64,000 nt of DNA from Davidsoniella eucalypti (taxonomy: Eukaryota > Ascomycota > Sordariomycetes > Microascales > Ceratocystidaceae), in contig RMBW01000007.1 in assembly GCA_004009845.1 (NCBI GenBank), forward strand, positions 186,001 to 250,000. The letters are read 5' to 3'. The notes beneath the pieces are model-generated. The model was not told the origin of the DNA and searched no databases. It worked only from the letters and a program-made list of their open reading frames with translations. This document shows positions 1-11,395 of the stretch, piece by piece (the first letter of the stretch is position 1; every line of letters begins with the position of its first letter). The position numbers and the translations under genes are program-made.

Positions 1-2370
1 AGAGGGGCGCCAGAAGAAATAGGAGGGCCACCACCGTGGACCTTGAGGGCACGAACGGTAGCAACAATGACCACGACGTCAGGTACTAGGCCAGATGTCC
101 GGCACTTGATGTTGAAGAAGCGCTCACCACCCATGGTGAAATCGAAACCAGCCTCAGTGACAACATAGCCAGCTGTTTCCTCCGAGTCTTCAGGCTCAGA
201 ACCAACGATCTTGAGAGCCATTTTATCGGAGATGATGGAACTGCAACCGATGGAGATATTCGCAAAGGGGCCTGCGTGAACAAAAACGGGAGTTCCCTCC
301 AGAGTTTGCATCAAAGTGGGCTTGATGGCATCCTTCATCAGTGCAGTCAAAGCACCGCCAACTCCCAAGTCATCGCAAGTCACAGGTTCACCAGAATTCG
401 AGCTAGCGACAACCATGCGGCCGAGGCGCGCACGCATATCAGTCAAGTCGGTACTCAAGGTAAGAATAGCCATCACCTCGCTGGCAACTGAAATGTCGAA
501 ACCGGTTTCACGAGTCATACCCTTCTCTGTGGCAGCAGTACCGATTGTGACGCCACGAAGGAAGCGATCGTTGACATCAAGCACACGACGCCAAGTAATG
601 GTCTCCTCATTGATATCAAGGCGGGCAAAGCGGCTGATCTCTTCCTTGGTGAGAGTGTTGGGATCAGTCTTGTCGATTCCGAGCTTCTTAAGGCGGTTGA
701 ACATGACGGGGGCGAATTTGCGCTCGCCATCCTTTTCGGGGACAAGGCGACGATATAGGGCACCATCCTTTTGTGTTTTCTCATGGAAGATACGAGCATC
801 AATAGCAGCAGCAAGTAGATTGTTGGCTGCAGTAACTGCATGAATATCACCAGTAAGATGCAGGTTGAACTCATCCATTGGAATGACCTGACTATAACCT
901 CCACCAGCAGCGCCGCCCTTCACGCCAAATGTGGGACCCATACTGGGTTGACGAACATTGGCAAAAGTAAGATAGCCAAGGTGGGCACCCAAAGCCTGAG
1001 CCAGACCTATAGTAGTAGTAGACTTGCCCTCGCCAAGCGGGGTAGGAGTGATGCCAGTCACCACAACATAATGGCCATTCTTGCGGTGCTCGAGACGTTT
1101 TAACAACTTGAGATCGACTTTGGCCTTGTAGGAGCCGTAGGACTCTAGCTCACCGGGGTTGATACCAACCTCTTTGGCCACAGCTGTGACCTGTTTGGGG
1201 TTCTGCGAGCGAGAGACTGTGATATCAGACGGAACGGGCGTCACCAACTTAAGGGGAAGCGGAATCGTCTTACGCGCCTTCTCGCGGGCAACAGCACTAA
1301 CAGCTGCTTCAACAACATTTTGCATCAGCATGGCGACAGTCATGGGGCCCACGCCACCGGGAACAGGGGTGATAAATGAAGCGATATTCATTGCAGCATC
1401 GTAGTCAACATCTCCGACCATACGTTGGCCGCTTTTGCGGGTAGCATCGGGGATGAAGTTGGTACCAACATCAATTACTACCACGCCGGGCTTCAGCCAG
1501 TCGCCCTTAACAAAGCGAGCTTTACCGATAGCAGCAACGACGACATCCGCAGACTTAACATGATCAGGTAGGTTGACAGTCTTCGAGTGGCAGACAGTAA
1601 CAGTGCAGTCAGCATTGCGCAGGATATAGCTGACAGGTCCACCAACGATATCACTGCGACCAAGGACCACAGCATGTTTGCCCTTGAGATCAACACCAGT
1701 CGACTCAAGTAGATTCATAATGCCCTTAGGAGTGCAAGGAACAAAATCGGGACGGCCACCACGCTTTGCCAGCTCTCCGATGTTTCTTGTCCCAAAACCA
1801 TCGACATCCTTGTCGTCAGAAACGGCAGAGGTGATAACGTACTCGTCAAGATGGGCAGGAAGCGGTAGCTGGACCAACAGTCCATGAACAGAGGAGTCAT
1901 GGTTCAGTTTGCGGATGATGTGTAGAAGTTCGGGCTCCGAAACATCTTCTTCCAGTTTAATGAGATTGCACTTAATGCTAGCCTGTTTATTGAGTCAAAT
2001 TAGAGAAATGAATAAAGTTATAATCTTGGTAAAGTTAAGTTACCTCGGCAGCAGCCTTGAGCTTCATACGGACATAGGTACCTATAGTTAGCAGAAAGAG
2101 GAGAGGGTTAGTATAAGTAACCCTAGATCATGGCGCAAAGGAGCCGTAAGTTTCGCTTACTAGAATCAGAGCGACTGCCGACTTAATACATGGAAAGGCG
2201 ATGTTAGCAAGACGAAACACACTTCAAATAAAAGAAGAAAGAAACAAACCCTGGATAATGCTAAGAGAAGGCAGAAAACGCGGGGTAGTTTCCTGGTACT
2301 TTTGTATGTCAACCACCAGACGCTCGCGGATAGATTTGGCGATGGCCGTGCCGTCGATTTTGATAGCCAT
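1..2370 (-). CDS. ADE3: C1-tetrahydrofolate synthase, trifunctional (3' part outside window)
   Basis: Interconverts one-carbon tetrahydrofolates: methylene-THF dehydrogenase and methenyl-THF cyclohydrolase at the N-terminus, 10-formyl-THF synthetase after it, feeding purine and methionine synthesis. Exons 2370-2250, 2181-2161, 2081-2044 and 1982 to the left edge give about 720 visible residues; the family has about 940, so the C-terminus is missing. Seen: start MAIKIDGTAIAKSIRERL, then VGSRSDSSTYVRMK containing the Tyr-x3-Lys catalytic pair of the dehydrogenase domain, PGGVGPMT near 1341-1370, and the synthetase P-loop TPLGEGK at about 1021-1043. Exon 2 is a 21-nt microexon. The start at 2370 gives the cytosolic form; the same frame stays open upstream (see 2371-3237), so a longer form is possible. 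Family assignment is firm; cytosolic versus dual targeting is not settled. Confidence 0.95.
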
Positions 2371-3237
2371 TTTGAAGGGAGCTATCAGAAAAGACGACGA
2401 AAACAATGGAGGCGGGGTTGGAGTCAAAAGCGACAAAAACGGCCGCGAAAAAGAACGGCTACGATGAAAGGCCCGGCGATGAGAGAAAGAGGACGTTAGT
2501 CGATAGAGAAGTGAAGCTGCTGGAGATACTAATGGAAAATAATCCAGAGAAGCGGGGGAAATCGCAGCACGGCGAGAGGAAAAAAAAGAAAAACAAGAGG
2601 CAGTTGAAATACTTCTTTTGGGAGCAGATTTCTGCATAGGCGGTACGGATTCTGCAGCTATCCGAAAAGCCGCAGTGCTAGCTAAATCTGCTAAAACCGC
2701 AGGAGCTGCACCACCAGCCAAAACAAAGCCACTAAAACCCGCGAAAACCACTGGCTGTGACGGACTGGAACGGAAGGAACACTGCGAAAAGCTTGCGCTT
2801 TCTAAATCGGGTGGTGCTTGTGGTTCCCCGCGGAGGCTAAAGTTCCGGCTTAACCTCAACTGTAGATATTGTAGGTATTGTTGATCTCGGGCACAATAGC
2901 TCTGCTTGAGATTGACAAGCCGGCTTTTGGCTGATTGTAGTTGCTGATATGATGAGTTTGAGTGCAGCTGGTTGCGCACACTACTGTAGTCAGATATGCT
3001 GTAGCTGCGTTTTACAGGCGTATCATTGGCAGCGAGGGCCGTTCTGCTGGAATTGCGTTGGTACCCGGCTCCCTTTTTTGCCAAGCTAGCATTGCTTCCA
3101 GCAGTCCACGAGCGAATCTGGGCTGGAGTATATGCTTGTGACCACGAAGAGATCGATTTGCACTGTTGGCGAGATAGGGACCGGGGCAACAAAAGATGGG
3201 TGTAGGCGTAGATGAATGGGGATGGCAACATAGTCAT
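2371..3237 (-). other. In-frame open extension upstream of C1-THF synthase; possible mitochondrial presequence
   Basis: The frame of the first exon of C1-THF synthase stays open for 289 further codons, back to an ATG at 3237. The first 70 or so residues are rich in Ser, Arg, Gln and Ala with essentially no acidic residue (for example LLLPRSLSRQQ, TAGSNASLAKKGAG), as in mitochondrial targeting peptides. The middle part is low-complexity and may be removed by an intron I could not place. S. cerevisiae has separate cytosolic and mitochondrial C1-THF synthases; a single gene with two starts would be an alternative. It may also be a chance open 5' leader. Confidence 0.35.
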
Positions 3238-4044
3238 GAAGAGTCTGGCACGCCTGACTTATGGGCGTTGAAACCAAAGATGGTAAACAAACGCGGCGGA
3301 TTATATGTGGATATCCACGTTTCACGAGAATGCCTCATCCGATGGCTGCATATCTGGGTTGTAGCTACAACCGAAAATGAGACTCTGTAGAGTGATAGAC
3401 ACGAAATATTCCGGGACTTGATTATATAGTGGGAAAGAACGGTTGGGATATATGGCGCACAATGATATAAACAAACGGCTTCGGCTTTTAGACATACTCC
3501 TTGGGCTCTACACAGCTTATATGCAAGCGATTGGTGATACTACTGTTATACATGAGCTCCCGGCCAAAGTCACGTAAATGCATAAAACCTATGAATAGCT
3601 ATAGTAGCTCAACAATATATTTAATTGCACTAGTAATTAATTGACTCCGCTACGTATCTTGAGAAGCTTTGGGGTTTAGAATAAGTGGGATGCTTCCCCG
3701 ACAGCTGGTATCATCTTATCATGTCAGCCGGCAACAGCTGTGTGGGCGCCTCATCTACCAATTACATGGCCTGAGGCGTCGAAAAGCAGCGAGGCGTTAT
3801 TAGTTCCTTGTTTTGGCAGTCATCGCGGGGCACAAGAAAATCCAACTTTTTGCTGCCGCCCCACCAAAATTCGCACAACGCCAATCAAGCAGGCACTCAT
3901 TCTTCTCCTCTTCTCCTCCGATACTAACTATCACCACATATCTATTCTGGCACGCGTGTCTCCTCCCCGGCTCGGCCAATCAATACCCGGAATTTCCCTA
4001 TTTGTTTTTTGCTGCTTTTTTCTTTTAAATTCAAATCAGACAAC
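3238..4044. other. Intergenic, divergent promoter region
   Basis: Lies between the C1-THF synthase (-) and eIF3i (+) genes. It is AT-rich around 3400-3660 and turns pyrimidine-rich (C/T tracts) at 3890-4035, directly before the eIF3i start, as is usual for strongly expressed fungal genes. Short open frames here show no family signature. Confidence 0.5.
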
Positions 4045-5384
4045 ATGCGGCCCATTCTCCTTTCCGGCCACGAGCGTGCCCTCACCCAGGTCCGGTGAGT
4101 TGCCTTCCTGTCCTTTTACATCTCCAGTCGCAAACCCAGTCTACAGTCCTCTTGATATCGAATGGCTGTCTCAACTAATTTGTCATTACATATGTTCGCC
4201 AAGTGGATTGGGTTATAGACATCAATCACTACTCTCAACAAGCGGTGTGTAACTAACATTATATTTCCCTTTTCTAGCTACAACGCAGATGGCGATCTCA
4301 TCTTTTCGACCGCCAAAGATCAGCAAATTTGCGTTTGGTACTCACACAACGGCGAGCGTCTCGGTACTTACAAGGGACACGTCGGTGCTATCTGGACCGT
4401 CGATGTCGACCCCACCTCCACCATGATTGCCTCCGGTTCCGCCGACAACACCATTCGTCTTTGGAACGTCAAGACCGGCAAGGAGCTGAAGTCCTGGGAG
4501 CTTCCCACTGCTGTCAAGCGTGTTGAGTTCAACGAGGACGGCACTAAGCTTCTTGGCGTGACCGAGAAGCGCATGGGTTTCCTTTCCAACATCGTCGTCT
4601 TTGATATCAACCCCGATGTCGACGCTGAGCAGACCGACGAGCGCTCTCTCACTATTGTCTGCACCGACAGCAAGGCTACCGTTGCTGGCTGGAGTTACCT
4701 CAGTAAATACATCATTTCCGGCCACGAAGACGGTTCCATTTCTCAGTACGACGCTAAGACCGGTGAACTTCTGGACAACCTGCCTATCCACGAGCTGAAT
4801 GCCGTTATTACCGATCTTCAGTGGGCCCCCGATCGCACCTACTTCATCACCGCCAGCAAGGACAAGAGCTCCAAGGTAAATATATACCAATTATTCACGC
4901 CATTATATCTTAACAGCTACTAACGTGAATTTTTATAGCTGATCTCCGCCAAGGACCTGCGGGTTCTGAAGACCTATGTTGCCGACACCCCCCTGAACAG
5001 TGCTACTATGACTCGCAAGAAGGACTTTGTCATTCTGGGAGGTGGTCAGGCTGCCATGGATGTCACCACTACTAGTGCCCGCCAGGGCAAATTCGAAGCC
5101 CGTTTCTACCACAAGATCTTCGAAGAGGAAATCGGCCGTGTCCGTGGTCACTTTGGTCCCTTAGTAAGTTTCTATTCTTCCTCTAGGGCCCGTAAAGTTG
5201 TAATGTATCTAACATAGCTTAGAACACTGTTGCCGCCGATCCCACCGGCAAGTCATACGCCTCTGGTGGTGAGGATGGCTACGTCCGTATCCACCACTTC
5301 GACAAGGGCTACTATGACTTCATGTACGAGGTTGAGCGTGAGCACCTGAACAAGCAGCAGCAGCAGCAGCAGCAGCAAATATAA
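4045..5384 (+). CDS. TIF34: Translation initiation factor eIF3 subunit i (WD40)
   Basis: Subunit of cytoplasmic eIF3, which loads mRNA and initiator tRNA on the 40S ribosome. Exons 4045-4094, 4278-4875, 4939-5163 and 5223-5384 encode 344 residues (yeast Tif34 is 347). It begins MRPILLSGHERALTQVRYN, typical of the family, and runs through WD repeats such as KGHVGAIWTVDVD, ASGSADNTIRLWNVKTG, SGHEDGSISQYDAKTG and YASGGEDGYVRIHHFD. The protein ends in a tail of eight glutamines plus Ile, encoded by seven CAG and one CAA; this tail is not part of the beta-propeller. Codon choice is strongly C-ending, consistent with high expression. The last acceptor (5222) was chosen over one five bases upstream because it restores the conserved GPLNTVA. 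Confidence 0.96.
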
Positions 5385-6324
5385 AAGACATGCGCTACCG
5401 TGTGTTCTGGCCTTCTATTTTTCAACTACTCACGATTTCATGACACTACAAAAGTCATTTCTTTCGACTCTCTCAACCCCATACTTGCAGACACATCATC
5501 CCCAGAAGCTATTAAAAGCGTCGGGAGAACAATCGGACCAATACCCTTTCCGATCGTTTATAAACGGCATTGTATCGCTTCACTCTTGTATGGCCAAACA
5601 CCTTTTAGCGATATCACAACCCACTTCTTCTCTTTTCTTTTCTTTCACGTACAAAAGTGCATAGCTAAGGGTGCTTCGTGGTCACTCAAAACCCTTGATG
5701 TTAAGCTCGTAAGGGCTTTCCCATGACATCTAGTTCTCCGTTGAGTGAGCAGAATTCTAGCTGTTATACATCATCTTCATCATTTCATGGTGTCTTCGTA
5801 CCTGTTTTTCTGTGGGCAAATATCGGCGTTTTATTTTACTTTTTGTTTATTACCGGTTGGGTTTACTGTTAATTTGCTTTCTAACACTTTTGCTTTGAAA
5901 TTCTATCGCATATCCACTCTCTATCTTTAGCTCGCCTCTAGACGTTCCAGTTGAGCGGCAATTTTTGAAAGAAGGTCCCGAATGGCAAATGGAAAAGAAA
6001 GGTATCACAAAAATCAGACGGGAGGAGGGGAAACGGACCGGGAAAAAGAGACGGCGATCCATTAGATATCCAGAGAGCCAAAGTCTCAAAAAGTTCATGA
6101 TCTTTCTCTTGTATATACTATGTGGCTCAATTTCATACATCATGTGATTTTTCAAAAAGAAACAAAAAGAGAATCTAGTCATTGATACGTCAACAAGTGA
6201 AAATGCGTGAATATATTGTTCTATCTTTCGCCATTCAGGCTATTTGGAGACCTAGACTGTTTGCTTAGTATGGAAGATATGTATTACAAAGCATATCAAT
6301 ACATAACATTGGGAATTAGAAGTT
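5385..6324. other. Intergenic
   Basis: 3' flank of eIF3i followed by AT-rich DNA. The open frames here are short and low-complexity, and I see no gene. It ends where the repeat copy upstream of the aminotransferase begins. Confidence 0.5.
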
Positions 6325-6562
6325 TGACGTAAAAGGTACTTACCCCACAAAATATTATGTCCCTATGTAGTCTTCAAAAGCTGCCAGCTGCCAGAGTGTT
6401 AGGTCTTTTTTCTAATTCATTAATTAAACTATAGAGCTATGAAAATGCAAGTGTTAGGCATTAGGCATATATAAGTAAATTAAATTCCAGTCTAAGTCTA
6501 ATTCACAATGCTGTAGCACTTGTTAAATAAAAACAGACATTTATATACCAGAAACTTTAATC
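6325..6562 (+). repeat. Dispersed repeat copy forming the aminotransferase promoter
   Basis: This stretch, ending right at the aminotransferase start codon, aligns by eye along its length with 30,048-30,325. Shared landmarks in the same order are GACRTAAAA, GGTACTT, CCCCACA, AATATTATGT, AAGCTGCCAGCTGCCAG, TATAGAGCTATGAAAATG, GTTAGGCAT, CACAATGCT/TACAATGCT, AGCACTTGTT and TATATACCA. Part of it (around TATAGAGCTATGAA) recurs in inverse orientation at 31.29, 42.25 and 49.88 kb. It is probably transposon-derived and now serves as promoter and 5' leader. Confidence 0.75.
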
Positions 6563-7997
6563 ATGACGCCCACCCCAGAAACAGCGGTCATGCACCGGTC
6601 CTTTAAAGAGCAGCCACTCCTGATCAACAAAGCCGAAGGTCACACACTATATCCCGCCTCCGGCCCTGCAATTCTAGACTTCTGCACCGGCGCCGCTGTA
6701 AGCTGCCTCGGCCACGCCAACGCCGAGGTCAACGCGGCCATCAGTGCCCAGCTGGCAAATGTGGGCTACGTTCACACGGGCGCGTACACCACATCTAGCG
6801 CAGAAGAGCTTGCCCATGTGTTGCTTGCCCTCGACCCATCCAAGACGCTGGGCCGCGTATATTTCGTTGGCAGTGGCAGTGAGGCGACCGACACCACCAT
6901 GAAGATGGCCCGTCAGTACTGGGTTGAAAGGGGACAGCCGCAGCGTGTGAACTACATAGCCAGGCAGCAGGCTTACCACGGTAACACGCTGGGTGCTGCG
7001 GCAGTCTCGATGAACAAGGCGCGTAGAGCCCCGTACGAGGATATCTTGATGCGGAACGTGAGTTTTGTAAGCCCGCCGTATGCGTATCAGTATCAGGCAC
7101 AGACCGGATGTACCACCGAAGAGGAATATGCCCAGCATCTAGCTGACGAGCTGGAAGCAGAGATCCTACGTCTAGGTCCTGAGACCGTTATCTGCTTCAT
7201 GTAAGTTTTTTTTAACCCGTGTCGATCATAAACGATGTAACTAAACGATGGTATCTAGCGGAGAGACTGTGGGCGGCGCTACAGCCGGTTGTATCACGCC
7301 TCCAAAGGGATACTGGACAAAGATCCGTGCCCTATGCACCAAGTACGACATTCTACTCTATCTCGATGAAGTCATGTGTGGTGCCGGCCGTACCGGAACC
7401 TTCTACGCCTTCGAGCAGGAAAACATCGCGCCTGATCTAGTATCCATCGGCAAAGGTCTAGGCGCCGGTTACATTCCCCTCTCGGCATCGATTGCCAGCA
7501 AGACGATCGTCGCCACGCTCCAGGCTGGCTCTGGTGCTTTTGTTCACGGCCATACCTTCCAGGCCCACCCGGTTGCTTGTGCTGCAGCACTCAAGGTGCA
7601 AGAAATCATCAAGCGTGATAACCTGCTTGTACGCTGCGCAGACATGGGCCTCATTCTTGAGAATACTCTCAAGAAGCAGTTCACTGGTCGGAAATACGTC
7701 GGTCAAATTCGCGGGCGTGGTCTCTTTTGGGCTGTGGAGTTTGTCAGAGATCCAGAAACTCGGGAGCCTCTACCCGGTAACTTGAACTTTGGCTACATGA
7801 TTCAAAAGTTGGCACTAGAAAAGGGTGTCGCCGTGTATCCTGGTCACGGGACAATTGATGGATATCGTGGTGATCACATCATTGCGGCACCAGCATACAC
7901 AATCACAGAATATGAAGTCGTGAACTCTATCAAGGTCATAGTTCAGGCATATGAAGAAGCTGAAGCCATTGTGGATGCTCAGTTAAGTACACAGTAA
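6563..7997 (+). CDS. Class III PLP-dependent aminotransferase
   Basis: Transfers an amino group between an omega-amino or 2-amino substrate and an oxo acid using pyridoxal phosphate; the substrate cannot be read from sequence. Exons 6563-7200 and 7259-7997 encode 458 residues, usual for the family. Seen: DFCTGAAVSCLGHAN near the N-terminus, VGSGSEATDTTMKMAR (phosphate-binding loop region), ARQQAYHGNT, the LYLDEVMCGAGRTG motif whose Asp contacts the pyridine nitrogen, SIGKGLGAGY with the Schiff-base lysine, and GHTFQAHPVACAAAL. The site before the second domain reads ICFIGETVGGATAG, with Gly-Glu-Thr where many members have Ala-Glu-Pro. No targeting peptide is seen. The stop is 53 bp from that of a convergent Zn2Cys6 regulator, which may control it. 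The promoter is a dispersed repeat. Confidence 0.93.
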
Positions 7998-8050
7998 TGA
8001 AATAAAGCAGAATCTATTATATAAGGGTTTTGTCCATAGGGTTAGTCTGA

Positions 8051-10699
8051 CTACTGAATCTGTGATCTCCACAAACTAAACGAGATGTCTTGCTGGTCGC
8101 CCATTACGGACCATATATCATCCCAACCTGATGCTAAGTCAACACCCTGCGATAGTTCTTGCAAGCTGAGAGCTGCAGCTTGAGTTGGTTGGTCTCCACG
8201 GCTAGGACCCGTGGTTGACCTGGGTTGTGGCTCTTCAACATCCATACGTGCCACATTAGGTGTGCGTTGATGCTCTTCGGGCGACAGCCCTGTGGCATCA
8301 TGAATGGACGATTCGAGTGCCAAATAGTCATTGCGCGTTTTGCCTCCTTTGAAACTTTGGCCATCACGACTGGCGCGCTCGTATAAGCCCTTGAGGCGTT
8401 GCAACGTTGTCCAACATGCTTGACCCAAAGGCCAGATTCGCCGGAACTCGTCTAGATAAGCCATGTTGAGTTGGATGTCGGCGGAAGTATAGTTGCGGCT
8501 GAGATCGTAGTTCATTAGCGGGAAATTGTGGACGTAGACGTTCATTGTGGCGGCTGAAAATACACAAATGCCGGCAAACGGGGTGAATAGAGGTATAGAG
8601 CTAGAAGTAAGAGCAGCAAGCAACTGTGTGATTACATGTGATGCGCGGAAAAGCTCGGCAAAGCGTAAAGACCACCACCCCGTTGGCGCTGTACTAGGAA
8701 GCAATGGAGGATCGGTAGGGCCTAAAGGTACTGAATCGCAAGCCGGTAAGAATGGAGCATATTCACGATCCAGCCATAGAACACTATAATTTAGTGTTAG
8801 TACGCCTTTGAAAGAAAGATAGAATACTAGTAGTGTGTTCTTTCTTACCTTGCATAGTATAGCAAATTCAGGTAGACAAATGTCTCGCCATTTCCACCGG
8901 CAATATAAGTTTCGACTTGTGTATCTGGATAGCATAACCGGCGGCCATGCTTCATACGCCAATGCCTCAGGCGGTTATACATGCACATCCAAGCTGATTC
9001 TTGATCCCATGGTGGGACTTCACGAGGTACTCGCCTCCGTCCACCGGTGACAACCCAACGAAGAACCTCTGAGAAGATATCGAAGCCTTCAGCAATTAGT
9101 CGATGAGCTTGGTCGATGTCCATTATTGGTGTAATGGCAATATCCACAGATCCCTCTCGAGCAGGACACTTCTTAGTGCCGTTGTACTCGCCAAACAAAA
9201 AATCTTGCGTTCCCCATGGCCAGTAATGTGTAACGGATGCTAATGGAATCATAGGAGGTTGGGGTTGGCCACAAACAATCTGACGATCCAGCATGAAACA
9301 TGCCCAAAAGGTGCGATTAAGTATGCCGGTCTCCAAGACGGTTAGCGACGAAGATGGTCCATTTGACTTGGCGTCTAATGCCTGCATCATACGGATAGCA
9401 ATTCCTATGTATATCTCGTGAGTGAGTCAAGTGCCTCTCCCAAAAATCTTATGTGTATGCGAGATTAGTGCTCACCAGAGTACATCCATGCTATAGCAGC
9501 ACGTCCTATGCCCCATTCACGAACAGACAAGAGGATAAAAGCCTGTACTGTTGAGACATCTGGCTTTGTGATGTTCGCCATAGCTAATTCTTGGGCCCGC
9601 TCGGCACATTGTTCCCTTTGGATCAATGTTTTGTCTTCACGGTCCATTAGCGGCGCAACCAGAGCCACGGCAGCCATGTACATGGCATACAATGGCGTTG
9701 GTAGTGGGTTTTCACTACTAGTAGCTGCCTGAGCCAACTCTCTACAACTTTGTGCTACAGATGGTTGATGCAAGAACCCTAGATCTGGAAACTTGGCTGA
9801 CAATAATACTGTAGCACGTTGGATCAAGCCTGGAGGTAGGGTGAAACGAGGATTACCAACTGTGGAATTAGTGGATGGTGTTACATTTGTATGCAACGTT
9901 GGGCCAGTGGCCGTGGAGCCTGGCACAGTAGATGAAGGCGTAAGGACAGAAGGATCAGGCTTGATTGACGACAAAGGTTCATCAGGACGGGATATTGTTG
10001 GTGTACTAGAAGCCGTAAGCCCACGCACTGAAGAACTGTTTTGTGGTGATTGCTGCCATGCTGCTGTTTCCGCACGAACGTTTGGTCTACAATCAGAGAA
10101 ATAACATTATGTAAGTGAGTGCTCCTAGGGAATGGATTATATGCCGAAGCAGTGCTGTGTGCAGCAGTACAGCAGAAGCCTTATCTGCTATACTAGAACT
10201 GAGCACGGTCGTTAAAGATGCCCAAGAGGGCAACCTTTCGCATCACATCGGCTCGGGTTTGGAGGAAGCGCGAGATCATATAAAAAAGACCCAACCAAGT
10301 CTTGAAACCTTTTCGTACGCACAAGGAAAAGTGATAAGAAAGACATATTTTCCAGGCCTGATGGCATCCAGACCCCACAGGGAATAAGAGCTGATTGGTA
10401 TGCAGCAAAGGCAAGTGTTTCTGTATAAGACATCCTACCCCCCCCCCCCCCCTTTTCGTTAATGCACTGACTTTGCCTACCTTCGCTTGAGGACGGGTCC
10501 GGTCAATTGACATGTTGCCTGAAGCCCGGCTCTTTGGCATCTTTGGCACGGAGGTGTCCCCTCATGACGGCATTTGATCTTGGAGTTTCTGAATACAATG
10601 AGAAGTTGGTGCGAGTCAGTCTCATATTCTCACCTGATAGTGGCATAGCAGATAGGGCACTTACCTGCATGGCGCACAAGCAATTGTAGTGCGAACCAT
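8051..10699 (-). CDS. Zn2Cys6 fungal-specific transcription factor
   Basis: Nuclear DNA-binding regulator. Exons 10699-10665, 10588-10481, 10086-9476, 9404-8849 and 8783-8051 give 680 residues. The zinc cluster sits at residues 8 to about 41 and is split by intron 1: CAPCRNSKIKC, then CRHEGTPPCQRCQRAG and a last Cys, spacing C-x2-C-x6-C-x7-C-x2-C-x8-C. The segment after exon 3 carries the fungal-specific middle homology region (SVREWGIGRAAIAWMYSGIAIRMMQAL, then LETGILNRTFWACFMLDRQIVCG). The linker is Ser/Thr/Pro-rich. Intron 2 is long (394 nt) and holds a run of 15 C on the plus strand (10,438-10,452). It converges on the class III aminotransferase, a plausible target by proximity only. The exact first ATG is supported by the intact cluster downstream. 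Confidence 0.92.
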
Positions 10700-11395
10700 A
10701 ATTGCGTGTCTATATGCAGAATAGCAAATGTATCAATTGGCTGCTCTATGGAAGCCGGGTTTGCCGTGAAATAAAATTCCGTGATTGTTATTCTGATAGC
10801 TGATAGATGGGCCTATACTTTGAACTGCCAACGTATTATCTGCTCGGTTTTTTTTCTTCGCCTCATAACTACTTGGCATTTATTCCGCTTTGGGAAATAA
10901 GGCTCCACTCGAAAGCATCGGATTTCGGATCTCAAGCGGGAAGGATCGCCGAGTACGACAAAATGATCTTTCTCTATTAACCAAAAAATATTCAGGTATA
11001 CCAACATAAGAATCACACAGTCAGTCAAAAGATGTTGACAATCAAACTCTATATCATTTGCATTACCTCACAGAATATAAAAAATAAAAAAGAATAAAAA
11101 GAAAGAGGACGTTCTTGACATGCCGGCAGTACATATACATGCCAAATGTTGACTGGAACGCCAACTACTCTTTCTTGGTACAGAAGCCAATGAATCGTCC
11201 CATCTTACAAACAATTAGTGCAAGAAGGATACATAGCCAGTCCCTACGCCTACAAAAATAAGGAAATAGGAAACAAAAACAAGAAAGAGATACGATAGGC
11301 CACACTACATGAAGGCACAAACATGGCCATCATCTAGCCCAACCAGCTATACATGCAATTTATAGCCCCTAATACCACATTATCTGGCTAATCGC
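10700..11395. other. Intergenic
   Basis: Holds the 5' region of the Zn2Cys6 regulator (-) on the left and the 3' flank of the ISWI gene (-) on the right, where 11,040-11,110 and 11,250-11,290 are A-rich. No credible gene seen. Confidence 0.5.

Noticed and set aside
2618..2884. 88-codon plus-strand frame with Lys/Ala repeats (KSAKTAGAAPPAKTKP)
   Set aside because: Histone-H1-like at first sight, but it is antisense to the open extension of C1-THF synthase and lacks a globular domain.
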